From assembly GCA_014529385.2 (NCBI GenBank), contig CM043965.1, positions 63,323,933 through 63,387,932 on the forward strand: a stretch of 64,000 bases of DNA, in the 5' to 3' direction. Numbering within the stretch: position 1 is the first letter of the stretch; each line of letters begins with the position of its first letter. Source of the stretch: Adiantum capillus-veneris. Taxonomy: Eukaryota > Streptophyta > Polypodiopsida > Polypodiales > Pteridaceae. Positions 1 through 11,274 of the stretch are shown one piece after another. Position numbers and translations under genes: made by a program. The notes beneath the pieces are model-generated. The model was given only the letters and a program-made list of their open reading frames with translations. It did no database searches and was not told the origin of the DNA.

Positions 1-993
1 AAAATTCTTCAAGTAAAGACTCCAAAGGATGAAGCTGAAGCCGAGTATTAGTTAGGGCTTGGAATTGTTCAACAAAGGCAGCAAACAATAAATGAGTTGA
101 GAGAGAACACAAAACCCAGTTCATTCGCCCACCTCTTCATGCATTTGGATTTTTGCGATTGTTTTTGGCATGTACCTCTCCCACAACTGGATGATGTGGC
201 ATAACACTCAGGGCACGATGGAACAAAAAAGGGAGTTGCTACACATCAATTGTTGCAGAGGTGCCAAGTCTTTCCATTTCATCGATGTGATGAGTTGTTT
301 TTTCAGTTAGTTTTTCTCAAAAAGTTTTAGTTTTTTATTGTTGTAACAGAGTTCGTCCTGTTCAATTAAGCGTCGAGTCGAGTCCACCACACCCCTTATG
401 GAAATGGATGTATGTCGAAAAAATATCATGTCCAACTCTCAGTTAGTCGTTCCTCGTGTAGCCATTTCCATTGGGATAGCGACCTAGTGTATCACCTACA
501 ACCAGATGTTTTCTTATCGAGTCTGGAGTCCTCTCAATCCCTAACCCCTAAGCCGTTGTATGATTACTCCTCTTAGATGAAGCATCGAAGTTGATCCCTT
601 CCTATCGAGTCCATTCCTAGCCCAAAATTCAAAAAGAATGTACATCTTTTTCTCCCTAGGGAGGGAGGTGTGGTGTGTGTGTCCGACCAATGTGGGAGGA
701 CATTGGTTGTCTAGTTGTGTTCTTAGCATAAGCCCATGTTGGCATGTATGCAATACCTTTAATATAAAGAGATGCCTATTGATTTGAGGGCAGGCTAGTT
801 GGGCCTAATCCCGTGCACACCACAATATTAATGTCTTCGTGCAACGAAATGATTGTGGGACATTTCAAAAGAATCCACATTTTATTGAAATTTCTTTGTT
901 TTCTTAAATTTTTCAAGCAAACTTTTTCCTTCTTTCCCTCGATTTTTCAACTGGTTCAAGGTTAAGTTGAAGGCACTTTTTTTTGAGATGGAG

Positions 994-1026
994 ACACACA
1001 CACACACACACACAAAATGGGGGGGG

Positions 1027-1057
<31 letters not shown>
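994..1057. repeat. Compound microsatellite (AC)n-(G)n-(GA)n
   Basis: An (AC) run from 994 passes through AAAATG into about eleven G, then a (GA) run to about 1057. The apparent Ser-Leu ORF across it on the minus strand is only the translated repeat. Confidence 0.95.
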
Positions 1058-1495
1058 GCCTAAGCTACGAACACCCATTGTGAAAAATCCAACTTTTAAA
1101 AAATAGAGAACATTGGTGTGTGACGTTCGCCCGTCCATCCTTGAAAATGATGGCAAGACCTTGATGAGCCGTATAACACAATTATACGTATTATATGCAA
1201 CTATCCAAGGTCTTTTGAAGCTATGTTTGGCAACCATAATTTTATACAACATATTATTAAGTTATTATATACGATTATCCAATGTCTCACGTGACAACCC
1301 TTGCATTTTGAATTATATACATTATCCAATGTCTCACATGAAGGCCCTTGCATTTTAAAGGCCCCTTATTCTCATTTTAGTTGAGTTTATGTTCGCAAAA
1401 GGCACGGTGTTGGTGTTGGTGTTGGTGTTGTTGGCCCTCAACACAACTGCAACTGCTAGAGAACACTCTTTCTTTCTCTTCAAGCTCATCGGGGG

Positions 1496-1497
<2 letters not shown>

Positions 1498-1537
<40 letters not shown>
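1498..1537. repeat. (TC)n microsatellite
   Basis: A pure TC alternation of about 40 bp follows a short G run. The Ser-Leu and Arg-Glu ORFs across it are translations of the repeat. Confidence 0.95.
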
Positions 1538-1539
<2 letters not shown>

Positions 1540-2826
1540 CTCATTTTTTGGGCCCTGATTTCTAGTTATACATAATTCCTATTTAAACATCTGACTTTCA
1601 TATTTCACAACCCTTGAGGGGTGGACCTAAGCATCACCTCTCTTGGGCATTCATATTGAATGGCTAGCTATTGAAGGGCTTGCTTTTCTCTCTTCTCCAA
1701 CAACCACAATCAACTACCTTACCTTTTCCATCTCATTCGATGCATGCAATCCAAGCCTAGAGCAAAAGTTAGATAGCATGGGCACATGGCCTTTATGACA
1801 ACCACATCTTTCACATTGCATGACTAATGCTGAAAAGATCCACATAGCATTGCCTGCGGTGTCAAAGCAATGTCATTGTACTAGTGATAATAACAAATTT
1901 AAGATCTATATCAAGAAAACCATTCCAAAGAATTCTATTTTTTTTCGTGTTCCTCTGTAGTGTAAGCATAAATCACTATATCATAAGAGAAATACCTCCT
2001 CTTCCATTATGTTGAAATGTTGAAATAATCTAAACTTTTCTAATTCAATATAAACCGACACTCGTTGACAAGACCGAACAAGAATGGCCAAATACCAATT
2101 AAAAATGCACATCAATCCTAGTTGCAAGCAAGCAACCTAATTGAATAAAGAATGGACAAAGCATACAATTTGGATTGTGATATATGTTTGACAACATCTT
2201 TAAAAATACCTATCTCAATAGTGTCTACACAATGGATAGTCACCTACCAAAATTTGGAAACCAAATCCTAGAGAAAATGAATCTGATTCATATACCTTGG
2301 AGTAGTTTTTGGTCACAAAGATATTTATTATACAATGCCAACATAAAAACTCATAGCTAGAGAGTTTGATCGTAAAAGAAACCCAAACAATCAAAGAAAA
2401 AAACCCAAAACCAACAAAAAGTTGATAGCTCTTGGCACAATAGGATCAATAGTATCTACGCTTTGGCAGAGTTGAAATATAAATGAAAACTTCTAAATAG
2501 AAAAAGAGTAAGTAGCTAACCAAGTTTCAAACTTTGTTGAGGAGGAACATGGAACGTGATCCATGTTACTTGACAAATTGAGAAACTAATAGTGTGATTA
2601 TTGTTCTACCATAGTAGGCACTCGCTTGGTAAAATATCAACTCAAAAGATTTCCAAATTGGATTGCGAGCCAATAATTCATCAAACTAGCTAAGGTTGAT
2701 ACCACTGGTAGGCATAGGTGATAAGAAGTCCATTAGTGCTTTATAATCTATATTTGGACAAGTAAAGGCATGTTGTCTCATTGAGGCCAAAGAACTTGAT
2801 TCCAAGGAACAAAAGATGTAATTAAC

Positions 2827-3105
2827 ATAAAAGCCAGCTACTACATGGTCATCTTTATGTTGGGCATGCGTGTTTCTTAGATTACTATTTTCAACTAGGA
2901 AAGTTACATGTAGCATGACTCAGTTCATGTGTACAAGGCAACACTCATATAGGAGCTTAAAAGATAAAAGCCAGCTACTACATGGTCAACATTATGTTGG
3001 GCATGCGTGTTTCTTAGATTACTATTTTCCTCTATCAACTAGGAAAGTTTAATGTTGTCACATTACTTGGTTCATGTGTACAAGGCAACGCGCATATAAG
3101 AGCTT
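2827..3105. repeat. 137-bp tandem duplication
   Basis: The segment starting ATAAAAGCCAGCTACTACAT at 2827 recurs at 2964. Both copies pass through GGGCATGCGTGTTTCTTAG, TTCATGTGTACAAGGCAAC and a final AGAGCTT or GGAGCTT. The second copy has small insertions. No coding content is evident. Confidence 0.9.
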
Positions 3106-3487
3106 GACCTCTACTAAACCTTTATCGTCAATTGATCCTTTATTGTCACCTGATGCTTGGTTAATGGCCCTCTGAAAGGTATGCTATCATTGGTTTTCAA
3201 CTTGCCATGCTGCACTAATCGACAATTATATCTTTCGATCCACAATAGCTCGCTTATGAAGACAAAAATAATAAAGTGCCTTGCAAACTTTGGTGACATT
3301 TACCTTCTTCGAGTAAAGAGGGAAAATAGCGTTTCTACATACATAAATTCTATGTCATTTTACAACATCCAAAGAGTGATAATGCAACGGCCACGTAATG
3401 CTCTCTGCACACACCAAGAAGGAGGGTAACCTGATTGCCTAATATAAGCACAAGCAAGCAAGCAAGGCATATATATCTCCATAGAGT
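3106..3487. other. No gene recognised
   Basis: Short ORFs on both strands show no conserved motif. No repeat or RNA signal is seen. Confidence 0.5.
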
Positions 3488-3653
3488 TTAAGCTTCTCAA
3501 GAGGAGAAACGTGGGTGGCATGGTCTATCTCGAAGAACAGCAACAACAACACCACTCTCCAAGGTGATGGAATATGCCATCTTCCTATCACCTTCCATTC
3601 CATCCTTACCTTCTCTCTTCCATTCCATCCTTACCTTCTCTCGTAGCCCAAAA

Positions 3654-3696
<43 letters not shown>

Positions 3697-3745
3697 GCAA
3701 CAGGAAGGGAGGGAGAGTAAGGCGGTGATGTGAGATGATAATGTA
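3488..3745. repeat. Diverged copy of the 5589-5800 segment
   Basis: Shared blocks run in the same order as at 5589-5800: GGCATGGTCT, CTCTCCAAGG, GATGGAATATGCC, CTCTCG-AGCCCA and AGGAAGGGAGGGAG. Where the 5.6-kb copy has CG dinucleotides this copy mostly has TG or CA. It also holds a private (GA)n tract at 3656-3693. Confidence 0.75.
3656..3693. repeat. (GA)n microsatellite
   Basis: A pure GA tract of about 38 bp lies within the duplicated segment and is missing from the related copy at 5589-5800, so it expanded after the duplication. Confidence 0.95.
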
Positions 3746-3959
3746 AGCCATTAGCATTCCTACTAGGTCGCCTAAGTCACCGCATGGGTGAAGATTCTCC
3801 TCATGACCCACCATCAATATTTGCAACAGCAAGGAAACAGTGACCATACTTGCAGCAATGGAGTGGACGATCATCACCACATTTGAAAAGGCATAGCAAC
3901 TACCTCCCACCCTGTTCATTTCTAACAGACATCGTCCCTACATTCCAAACATAAATTGT

Positions 3960-3981
3960 TTCTCTCTCTCTCTCTCTCTCT
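3960..3981. repeat. (TC)n microsatellite
   Basis: A pure TC alternation of about 22 bp, with no associated gene. Confidence 0.9.
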
Positions 3982-4248
3982 ACCACGTTCAAAGGGGCTT
4001 GTTTTTGTTTAAGACTTTAACCTTTAGGTAGCAGATTGTGACGTGTAAAGAGCTCCCCTTTCGACCATATTATGTTAGAAGATAGTAGATGCTTTAGTGA
4101 TGGCTATCTAAGCTCACATACATACACTCCCACACTTGAGAAATATTCACATCTTCGTGATGATATTATATTTGATGCCCAGATAAATGATATTTTTTTG
4201 TTATATTTGATTGCCTTATCCAGATGGAGCAAATATGGAGTAGACAGC

Positions 4249-4249
<1 letters not shown>

Positions 4250-4293
<44 letters not shown>
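4250..4293. repeat. (GA)n microsatellite
   Basis: A pure GA alternation of about 44 bp, flanked on both sides by AGCTA. Confidence 0.95.
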
Positions 4294-4295
<2 letters not shown>

Positions 4296-4481
4296 AGCTA
4301 ACATACACCTAAACTTTAGGCAAGGGAAGTGGCTAACAATGAGATATAAAACTTGATTGGCGTTACATAGGCTCACGCCTCCTGTTTAGGAGATATTATG
4401 ATTTTACTATTCAGTGGATCTAATTGATATTCGTTTTCAAGTTGCTGCTTCCTAATTTAGGTGCAACTATTGAAAGGCTGC

Positions 4482-4484
<3 letters not shown>

Positions 4485-4525
<41 letters not shown>
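4485..4525. repeat. (GA)n microsatellite
   Basis: A GA alternation of about 40 bp. Related words flank it (AAAGGCTGCAAAAGAG before, AAAAGCTGCAAGAG after), suggesting the tract sits within a small local duplication. Confidence 0.9.
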
Positions 4526-4527
<2 letters not shown>

Positions 4528-5328
4528 CTTAACTCTTGAAAAGCTGCAAGAGTTGCAAGTATGATGTCCTGCAAGGTGTCAAGGAAGATGCTGTTCTGCA
4601 AGATATTGAGGAGGGACACAGTAAGGACATCATGACCCATCCGAACGGCCAAGTTGAAGACTAGATCTCTCTTCAAGGTGCTGCCCACTACATCCTCTTC
4701 ACGTGTTCGTTACCCATGAGATCATTTGTCTCGCCAATTTTAACTCCCAAGATAGCTTCTATGTTTTACAATCCAAAATCGTTCGAAATCCCACGTGATG
4801 GCGTGATGGACACATCTAAAACCATGGAAAATGCTCCTCGTAGTGGCTCGGCTCTTTGTAGGTTAACTGCAACTTCACATCCGACTCCTAAGATGATAAT
4901 GTTGGTAAATACTAGCGACCTTGTACGACTTCAACGACTCCTATCTAATTAAAAACCGCCGCTATAACTATTCTCTATCTATTAAATCTATACTATTAAA
5001 AATATGAAGTTAAATATCTGTTAACATGGGTTCCAACTAACCACAATATGGAGCCACAAAGGAAGCTAATGTTAACTCAACTAAGAAAGGTGGGATGCAA
5101 AGAGGCAATAGTATACAACGCCATTCCAATGCTATCAAGACCTAGCACTCCGGAATTCGCAACCAAGAGCAGTAGTTCTTGCAACACTAAAAACAATTAA
5201 TGGTGCTTACATTTGCTTTTAACTACAAAAGCTTAAGGGACTGTTACTATTGTACAAGGGTCCCAAAGGACTTCTTAAGCGTCGCAATCTACCCCTCTTG
5301 CTGTTCAAGAAGACTACATAACAAATGC

Positions 5329-5330
<2 letters not shown>
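4526..5330. other. No gene; possible Helitron-like terminus
   Basis: No domain-bearing ORF is present. At 4987 the sequence TCTATACTATTAAAAATATG resembles the 5' end of many plant Helitrons (TC start, preceded by A). No matching CTRR end with a hairpin was found, so no element is called. Confidence 0.3.

Positions 5331-5375
<45 letters not shown>
5331..5375. repeat. (CT)n microsatellite
   Basis: A pure CT tract of about 45 bp. Confidence 0.95.
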
Positions 5376-5377
<2 letters not shown>

Positions 5378-5588
5378 GCCAATGCTAATGATAAGGTGTC
5401 CATGAAACATTCACACTGCGTTTCCTAGGCCACAATATCATCATGCCGACACTCCTCCCTGCATGCATCAAAACAAACAGTACTCCGTTCTACATCATCA
5501 TCAGCATCATCAAAAGAGTAATATTGCCATGCTGATGCTCCTCCCTGCATGCATCCAAAGCGGATTTAAAGAAACAGTAAGTAATACA

Positions 5589-5800
5589 TCCAAGAGAGAG
5601 AGGAGAAATGTGGGCGGCATGGTCTGTCCCAAAGAGTAATAGCAGCGACGCCGCTCTCCAAGGCGATGGAATATGCCGCCCCCCCATTACCTTCTCCCCC
5701 TTCCTGCCTTGCCTTGCCCTGCCTTCTCTCGCAGCCCAGAAAGCTGAGAGAAAGAGGCCACTCCAGGAGGAAGGGAGGGAGGGTAAGGGGGTCATGTGAG
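5589..5800. repeat. CpG-rich sister of the 3488-3745 segment
   Basis: This copy keeps CG dinucleotides where the copy at 3.5 kb shows TG or CA. Overlapping ORFs on both strands have no recognisable domain, so I treat it as repeat DNA. Confidence 0.7.
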
Positions 5801-6009
5801 ACGGTAGCGCAGGATTCTACGGCACTGCTGCAGCAGCCGCTCCTCTGGCAATGGCGCTCGGCCGGTGCCCCTGCCTGCAGGGTCTCCCGGGCCCCGTCTC
5901 TGAGCCGTAACGCAGCTTCTGCATTACCATATATACCCTCGCTTCAGGAACTGATGATTTCACACCAGAGGATGCGACCGTGGGATCTATGGCAGGATGA
6001 ATCGGCACC

Positions 6010-6145
6010 GTAGAGCTTGGGGAGAATGTAATCACTTTGCATCGTAGATCTTGGGGAGAATGTAATCACTTTGCATCGTAGATCTTGGGAAAAATGTAAT
6101 TACTTTGAACTGCAGATCTTCGGAAAAGCGTAATTGCTTTGCACC
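6010..6145. repeat. Four-copy 34-bp tandem repeat
   Basis: Units begin at about 6010, 6044, 6078 and 6112 and share the core GTAGATCTTGGG-GAATGTAATCACTTTGCA. Units three and four are progressively diverged. Confidence 0.9.
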
Positions 6146-6340
6146 CCTTCCGCCCCTGGTAAAACTATATTTAAGAAGAGGAGGCAATGGGATCAAACGC
6201 GGCTAAGTTCACGCGCAAAAACCGAAAAGATCGAAGTCGTAAATATCAAATTAAAAATTAAATCTGGACACGCACTAAACCTAGACAGCTTGGGCAATGC
6301 ATGTTAATTTACAATAAAAACGTTTGTGGATACACAATGC

Positions 6341-6480
6341 ATGTGTGGGTGAGGTGGTTAGTCTGCTTGACCCTAAACCCAAATGGTGAGGTCACAAGTT
6401 CAAATCTCCTCATTGTGCCTCATTTTTTCCCCTAGCCATGTTTAATATGTCTCACTTTTTTTGTGGCGTGTCTCGTTTTC
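6341..6480 (+). mobile_element. tRNA-derived SINE-like copy
   Basis: An A-box-like TGAGGTGGTTAG lies at 6350-6361. A B-box-like GTTCAAATC at 6398-6406 fits the pol III consensus GWTCRANNC, and the spacing is that of a tRNA body. T-rich sequence follows. Ends and TSD were not resolved. A tRNA pseudogene is the alternative. Confidence 0.6.
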
Positions 6481-7139
6481 CCCATTCGCTAGGTTTAGCG
6501 TGCCTCGAGATCCCACCCCCTAGCCCCGACCATTGATCCCATTACCCCTCCCCGCATTAAATATAGGTGTCACTTAGTGTCAAGAACTTCCGCACGCACA
6601 TGTCTTCATGGAATGTACACATCCTCCTCGACTTTCGACGTGTGAACATGCCATCCTCCCTACCGGTCGGCCGCAGAAAGTTCAAAGCAACCGACTGAAG
6701 ACGAAGATAAATACATTCTAATGCTTCAATTGGCCTTCCGCAACACTTGATATTGCCCAGTCGCCCTTAATTACGATCGATTATTTTTTATCGCTTCTCA
6801 TTCACATCTAGAGATCAAAGCAGGCGGTGATCAAGGGCCGCGCATCATTGGTGACTATCCGCTACGATGCATGGAGCAGACACGGCGGTGACCATGACGT
6901 AAAATTGTCAATTGTATTATCATCTTGGGGTAAGGGAGATCGGACGCCACGAAATTCGACCTCGCAGATGCAGCGTCGGACCGTTCACTTTTCTCGCAAT
7001 TTCTTAGCGCATAGCCATTCCGGTCTGGACTCCACCGCAATTTCTCAGCTAAGTACATTACATTCTCGTTATTTATTTTACTCTTTCATTCCGCATATTG
7101 CATCTGTAAATATCACCAAATAGCCCTTTTAAGCATTAC
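6481..7139. other. No gene recognised
   Basis: Several short overlapping ORFs lack known motifs. No repeat structure is obvious. Confidence 0.5.
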
Positions 7140-7165
7140 CAATATATATATAAAAGCACGCAATC

Positions 7166-7680
7166 ATGGCACACCTTCCTCAGGCACCCACGATTGTGGA
7201 ACAACTTCTAAATTTGCAACAATCCCTCACATTTGAATGCATGCGAAGGCAAAAACTTGAAGATAAATTATTGCATTCTACACGCACTGAATCTGCACCG
7301 GCACCAAGAAAAACAAAATTAGCAAAAAAGCCTTACTTTCAAGGATTTTGATGGCACTAAAGATGCTAGCACGGTTCTCGCATGGGTTAGTCAACTAGAT
7401 GACTATTTTCATCGAAGACTTCCCCGAGCGTGAAATGGTAAAGTGTGCATCAAATCATCTCACTAGCAACGCTGCATCGTGGTGGAACGCCACCAAACAG
7501 CACAGAAAAAGACCACGTATCTGGCATGCATTTAGAAAAGTTTTTTTACCGCAATTTTTGCTCACATAGTACAAAGCTAAAGCACGGCGTCACATTGATA
7601 CCCACCTCCGCATGACAAAACTACCAAGAAGTGTAGCACCCTTAGCAACTCCATGTGAGCATCCTACCAACCTGGGCCTC
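7166..7680 (+). pseudogene. Gypsy-type gag remnant
   Basis: The first 61 codons begin MAHLPQAPTIVEQLL and form a coiled-coil-like N-terminus. A frameshift near 7340 then leads into a recognisable retrotransposon gag core: an FDGT start, VLAWVSQLDDYF, and ASWWNATK followed by an aromatic F..VFLPQF segment. Another frameshift (about 7415) and a TAG (about 7568) break it. It differs from the gag of Gypsy-1, so it belongs to another gypsy lineage. It stops where the Gypsy-1 target site begins, and no matching pol is seen on the far side of Gypsy-1. Function is lost. Confidence 0.7.
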
Positions 7681-7686
7681 CTTTCC

Positions 7687-9291
7687 TGTAATGGAATTGG
7701 CCTATTTAACTTGAGAGTAGCGAAAATTAATAAGAGTGCTTTTGAGAAATGACTTTGTGAGCATAGCGGGTGAACATAGTTGAAGATAGCAACATAATCA
7801 TACCAATTAGTTAACTTGGCATGAACAATACTTTTGCAAGAGAAAGAATTTAGAGAACATGACAACAATTGAGGACCAGATTTATGTAGAGCCGGTCCCC
7901 CCTCCAATAGGCATTTGTATTATGATTTCTCCCATTAAGAGAGACTTGTTACAATACAATCTTTGTGTTCCTTGTGACCTAGGTAATGCACTGAAGATGG
8001 AAAGCTTCATGCATCACAAACATAACATAAACTTGAAGAAAGCTTTAACTATCCCAAGCCTCAGTCCCAAGACCTCAAACACCTTCGAAGGTGGAGAGAG
8101 ATAGCAGGGAATGAGGGTAGGGAAGAGGAAGAAGAAACATTTCGTAGGAGAAAGAATTAGTTCCTCACTTATCATAACTCTTGTTGCTAGCATACATAAT
8201 AGTATAGTAATGAAGAAGAAGGATATGGCAAGCTTAAGCATTGAAGCATGGCTCTTGGTTGGATTTGCACTCCATATCCAAGAGTGTTGGTGTTGGCTCT
8301 CAACCTCTACTTACTTGGAAAAGGAGAGGGAGCTCTTGCACTTTGCATAGCACACCATGAGAGTGTTTGTGAGTGTGTGTGGGTGAGTATATCCCCTAGC
8401 TTGCTTGGGTCGACCCCCCCTTGTAGCTCATGCTTGAAGCTCATTGGACCCCTCCAGGCCTAGCCAATCACAAGCAGGAGGCATTACAAGCAGCAAGGGT
8501 AGCCTTGAGACAAGTGTCCCCCTTTCCCCCTTTAAAAGAGAGGGCTAGATAAATGCTAAATCATTTAATTAAATCTCCTAAATTATTATTGGACCCCTTG
8601 GGTGGCCAACCAATAGGCTTCAGGCACACCATGAGGGCAACATGAGGAGGAACTTGACAAGTGTCTCTCTTGCTTTCTTTGTACCATGCATGCCTTGTGT
8701 GAGTGTGTGGGTGTTCTCTCTCATGCCTCCTCATGTAGGGCTCGCTCCCTCCTTGTAGGGATTGAATATTTGACTTTTTGACACCTCAAGCCCCTCATAC
8801 ATAGGCCTAGTTCCCACCACAAGCTTGGCCGTTAAGCACTTTAAGCTTGGGCTAGGTTCTCACCTTAAGTGCAACCCTAGCATCTCAAGCATGTGAAGCA
8901 ACTCAAGCATCTCAATCATTAAGCACCTCAACCATCTCAAGCACCTCAAGCACCTTAGTCATCAAGCAGGACAAGCATCTCGAGCTGGGTCGGGTTCCTG
9001 TGCCTCAAGCTCAGCCCTAGCTTACCTAAGGTCAAAGGACTTTTACACACATTATTGGAGGTCTTCAATGAAGCTAACTCTAAGGTCTTATGCTCCATTG
9101 GTTAGCCTTGCTCTTTGATAGACCATCTCTCATTTGGGCCCCTTTACCATTGGCCCCGTGTTGAGATAGATCTATAAGCACATGTCTATATCTTAACACT
9201 TGTTCCCGCTTATTCTCCCACATTAAGTGATCAATTTAATATGAGAAAATCATTTGGGTTGGTTAGATATTAGATATTAGATTTTATGACA
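7687..9291 (-). repeat. 3' LTR of Gypsy-1
   Basis: It is 1605 bp, TG...CA, and pairs with the LTR at 20435. A minisatellite of CAAGCACCTCAAGCATCT-type units lies at about 8880-8990. Short ORFs in it recur in all copies of this LTR family but have no known domain. Confidence 0.95.
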
Positions 9292-9306
9292 TTACCTCTC
9301 TCTTGA
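9292..9306 (-). other. Polypurine tract of Gypsy-1
   Basis: On the minus strand AAGAGAGAGGTAA lies directly against the 3' LTR, the position used to prime plus-strand DNA synthesis. Confidence 0.85.
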
Positions 9307-9650
9307 AATCATAGTCGTCCTCGACTATGAGGTAGAAGAGATAAAGCCTTAGTCATTAGTCAATTTTACTTAGCGGGTAGAGGATCCCTTTTTACCCCAC
9401 GACATCTTTCCGAGATGGATGACTAATCCATTTGGTGCTTGGGAGACATAGGTGCTGCAAGCATGTCTGCTCTTTAGCCCATTTCATTCTCCCAAAGTAG
9501 AGTGACAAATTCTACTTGGTGTTTGAGAGACTTCCTCATCACAAACATGATTCTAAGCATGCATACTAGTTAAATTTGTGCACAATTAAAAAGAGGACTA
9601 GTCTTATAAGACAAAAACACAAGTCATTTAAAAGAAATTTGTACATTTGC

Positions 9651-9873
9651 TTACTCTAATGTAGCATTGTAAGCATTGACAAGGTTCATACTATCCTCAA
9701 GTTGTATTCCTTGCATCCATCTAGCATCTTCAAAAGGATAATTTTTGAACTTAATAAGATATCGTCGGATAATCTTACCATGTCGTAGTACCTTGTCTTC
9801 ATGCCGAAGGACAACTTCGGGTTGTAGCACCTCTTCTTGGTCTTCAATTTCGGGAGGGTCTTCAATAATTGGT
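9651..9873 (-). pseudogene. Pol C-terminal tail, chromodomain-like (Gypsy-1)
   Basis: Downstream of a frameshift near 9874, the minus-strand frame reads an RHEDKVL segment then IIRRYLIKFKNYP..DARW, ending at the TAA at 9651-9653. The YLIKFKNYP..(D/E)..W pattern resembles the chromodomain of chromoviruses, which tethers integrase to histone marks; the usual YLVKWKGY core is altered. Gypsy-2 carries the same tail at 43208-43360. Chromodomain identity is inferred from pattern only. Confidence 0.6.
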
Positions 9874-10527
9874 TTAGTTGGTGGCTCTCCTGGGCTTAAG
9901 TAGGCTTATATGAAAGGCATTATGTATGAGCCAATGGTTGGGCAACTTGAGTTGATAAGCCGTCTCATTGATGGGCTTCGAGATTTGGAAAGGACCATAG
10001 TATCTTTCTGCTAGTTTAGCATAATACTTTTGATGGCCCGTAGGATTTTTGCCCGTCGTTTGCCTTAATCGAGCCTTAGGAAACTTGAGTAAGACCCAAT
10101 CATTTCCTTTGAACATTAAGGCTCTTCTGTGCTTATCAGCAACAGCTTTTTGCCTTTGTTGAGAGATGGATATAGCCTCCTTAATCTTTTGAAAAGATTC
10201 TTGTAGGTCACGGCTATACTCATTGGCGGCGAAGATCTTCCCATGTACTTTGAGTAGCAAGGGACTTTTAGGTCTTTCCTCAATGATCTCAAAAGGTGCT
10301 TTTCCCGTAGAAGTATGTACAGTATTATTGTAGGCATACTCTACAAGAGGTAAGTACTTTTCCCATTGTAAGCGTTGATCTACTTCGGTAACATAAGTCT
10401 TGAGTAGATCGAGTATCGTAAGATTGGCTATCTCACTTTGGCCATCCGTTTGTGGGTGATAGGCCGAAGAGAAATTCAATCTTGTTCCTAGATTTTCAAA
10501 GAGACCTTTCCAGAAATTACTGGTCAT
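9874..10527 (-). pseudogene. Integrase C-terminal half (Gypsy-1)
   Basis: The 217-residue ORF starts MTSNFWKGLFENLGTR. It carries the third catalytic acidic residue of the DDE core in TDGQSEIANLT (about residue 32), then the gypsy integrase C-terminal region with a YGPFQI motif and the NAFHISLLKP end. It is cut off from the N-terminal half by a stop (CAG to TAG, after IS) near 10580, and it ends in a frameshift before the chromodomain-like tail. Confidence 0.85.
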
Positions 10528-10581
10528 TCTAGGATCTCTATCTGATACGATGGATGTGGGAAATCCATGGAGCTTGAAAAT

Positions 10582-11268
10582 CTAAGATATGAAGAGAGTT
10601 GCCATTTGATGTGCCTTAATAGTCTTTTTGACACGAATAAAATGTGCTTGCTTGCTAAACCTGTCAACTATTGTCCATATTCCTGTATTCCCATGGATAG
10701 ACTTGGGTAATCCAAAGATGAAATCCATGGATATACTCTCCCATGGTGAATGTGGGATAGGCAATGGCTGGAGTAATCCAGGTTGCTTCCCTCTATCATA
10801 CTTGGTCTTTTGGCATACTACACATTTTGAAACATACTCTTGTATGTCCACTTTCATGGTAGGCCAATAGAAGTACGTCTCTACTCCTCGGAGAGTAGGT
10901 TGAATACCTCTATGCCCCGCATATGGAGGAGCATGGGATTCATACATAAGTTTCTCACGAAGGGAATGGGTAACACATAGCCTATTGCCGTGGAGAAGAT
11001 AACCATCCTGCAAGGTGAATGGTTCCTCTTTCTTCTCCAAAGCAAGGGCTAACATTATGTCTCTAAAGTGAGGGTCAGTAGCATACTCATCTATCATAGA
11101 GGATAGATCATTGTGAGTAGCTATAGACACCGCATTAACTTTGGGTCGTCGTGAAAGTGCATCGGGCACTTGATTGTGCTTACTAGCTATGTGAGCAATA
11201 TGGAAATTAAATTGCGAAAGAAAATTTGCCCACCTCATTTGTTTGTCGGAAAGCTTGGTTTGCGTCAT
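10582..11268 (-). pseudogene. RNase H end plus integrase N-terminal half (Gypsy-1)
   Basis: This 228-residue segment continues the RNase H domain (HIAHIASKHNQVPDALSRRP). An HHCC zinc-binding region of integrase follows: HAPPYAGHRG, a YFYWPTM segment and CVVCQKTK. The first catalytic Asp is in ISMDFIFGLP. It is separated from RT by an in-frame TAG near 11275 and from the rest of integrase by a stop near 10580. Confidence 0.9.
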
Positions 11269-11274
11269 AAAATA

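Larger units (their letters stand above)
1..2826. other. Non-coding flank, no gene recognised
   Basis: This AT-rich stretch has only short ORFs with no recognisable domain. Two microsatellite clusters inside it are listed separately. I see no RNA gene, LTR end or transposase motif. Confidence 0.6.

Noticed and set aside
962-1540. Ser-Leu or Arg-Glu repeat ORFs
   Set aside because: They are translations of (GA/CT)n tracts on one or both strands.
8111-8463. Recurrent ORF in the Gypsy LTR (MRVGKRKKKHF...)
   Set aside because: It recurs only because the LTR does; reading frame is not kept in all copies and no domain is seen.
8880-8990. Spaced CAAGCACCTC repeats as a possible CRISPR array
   Set aside because: Units are variable, there are no constant spacers and no cas genes. 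They lie inside an LTR and recur in each LTR copy.
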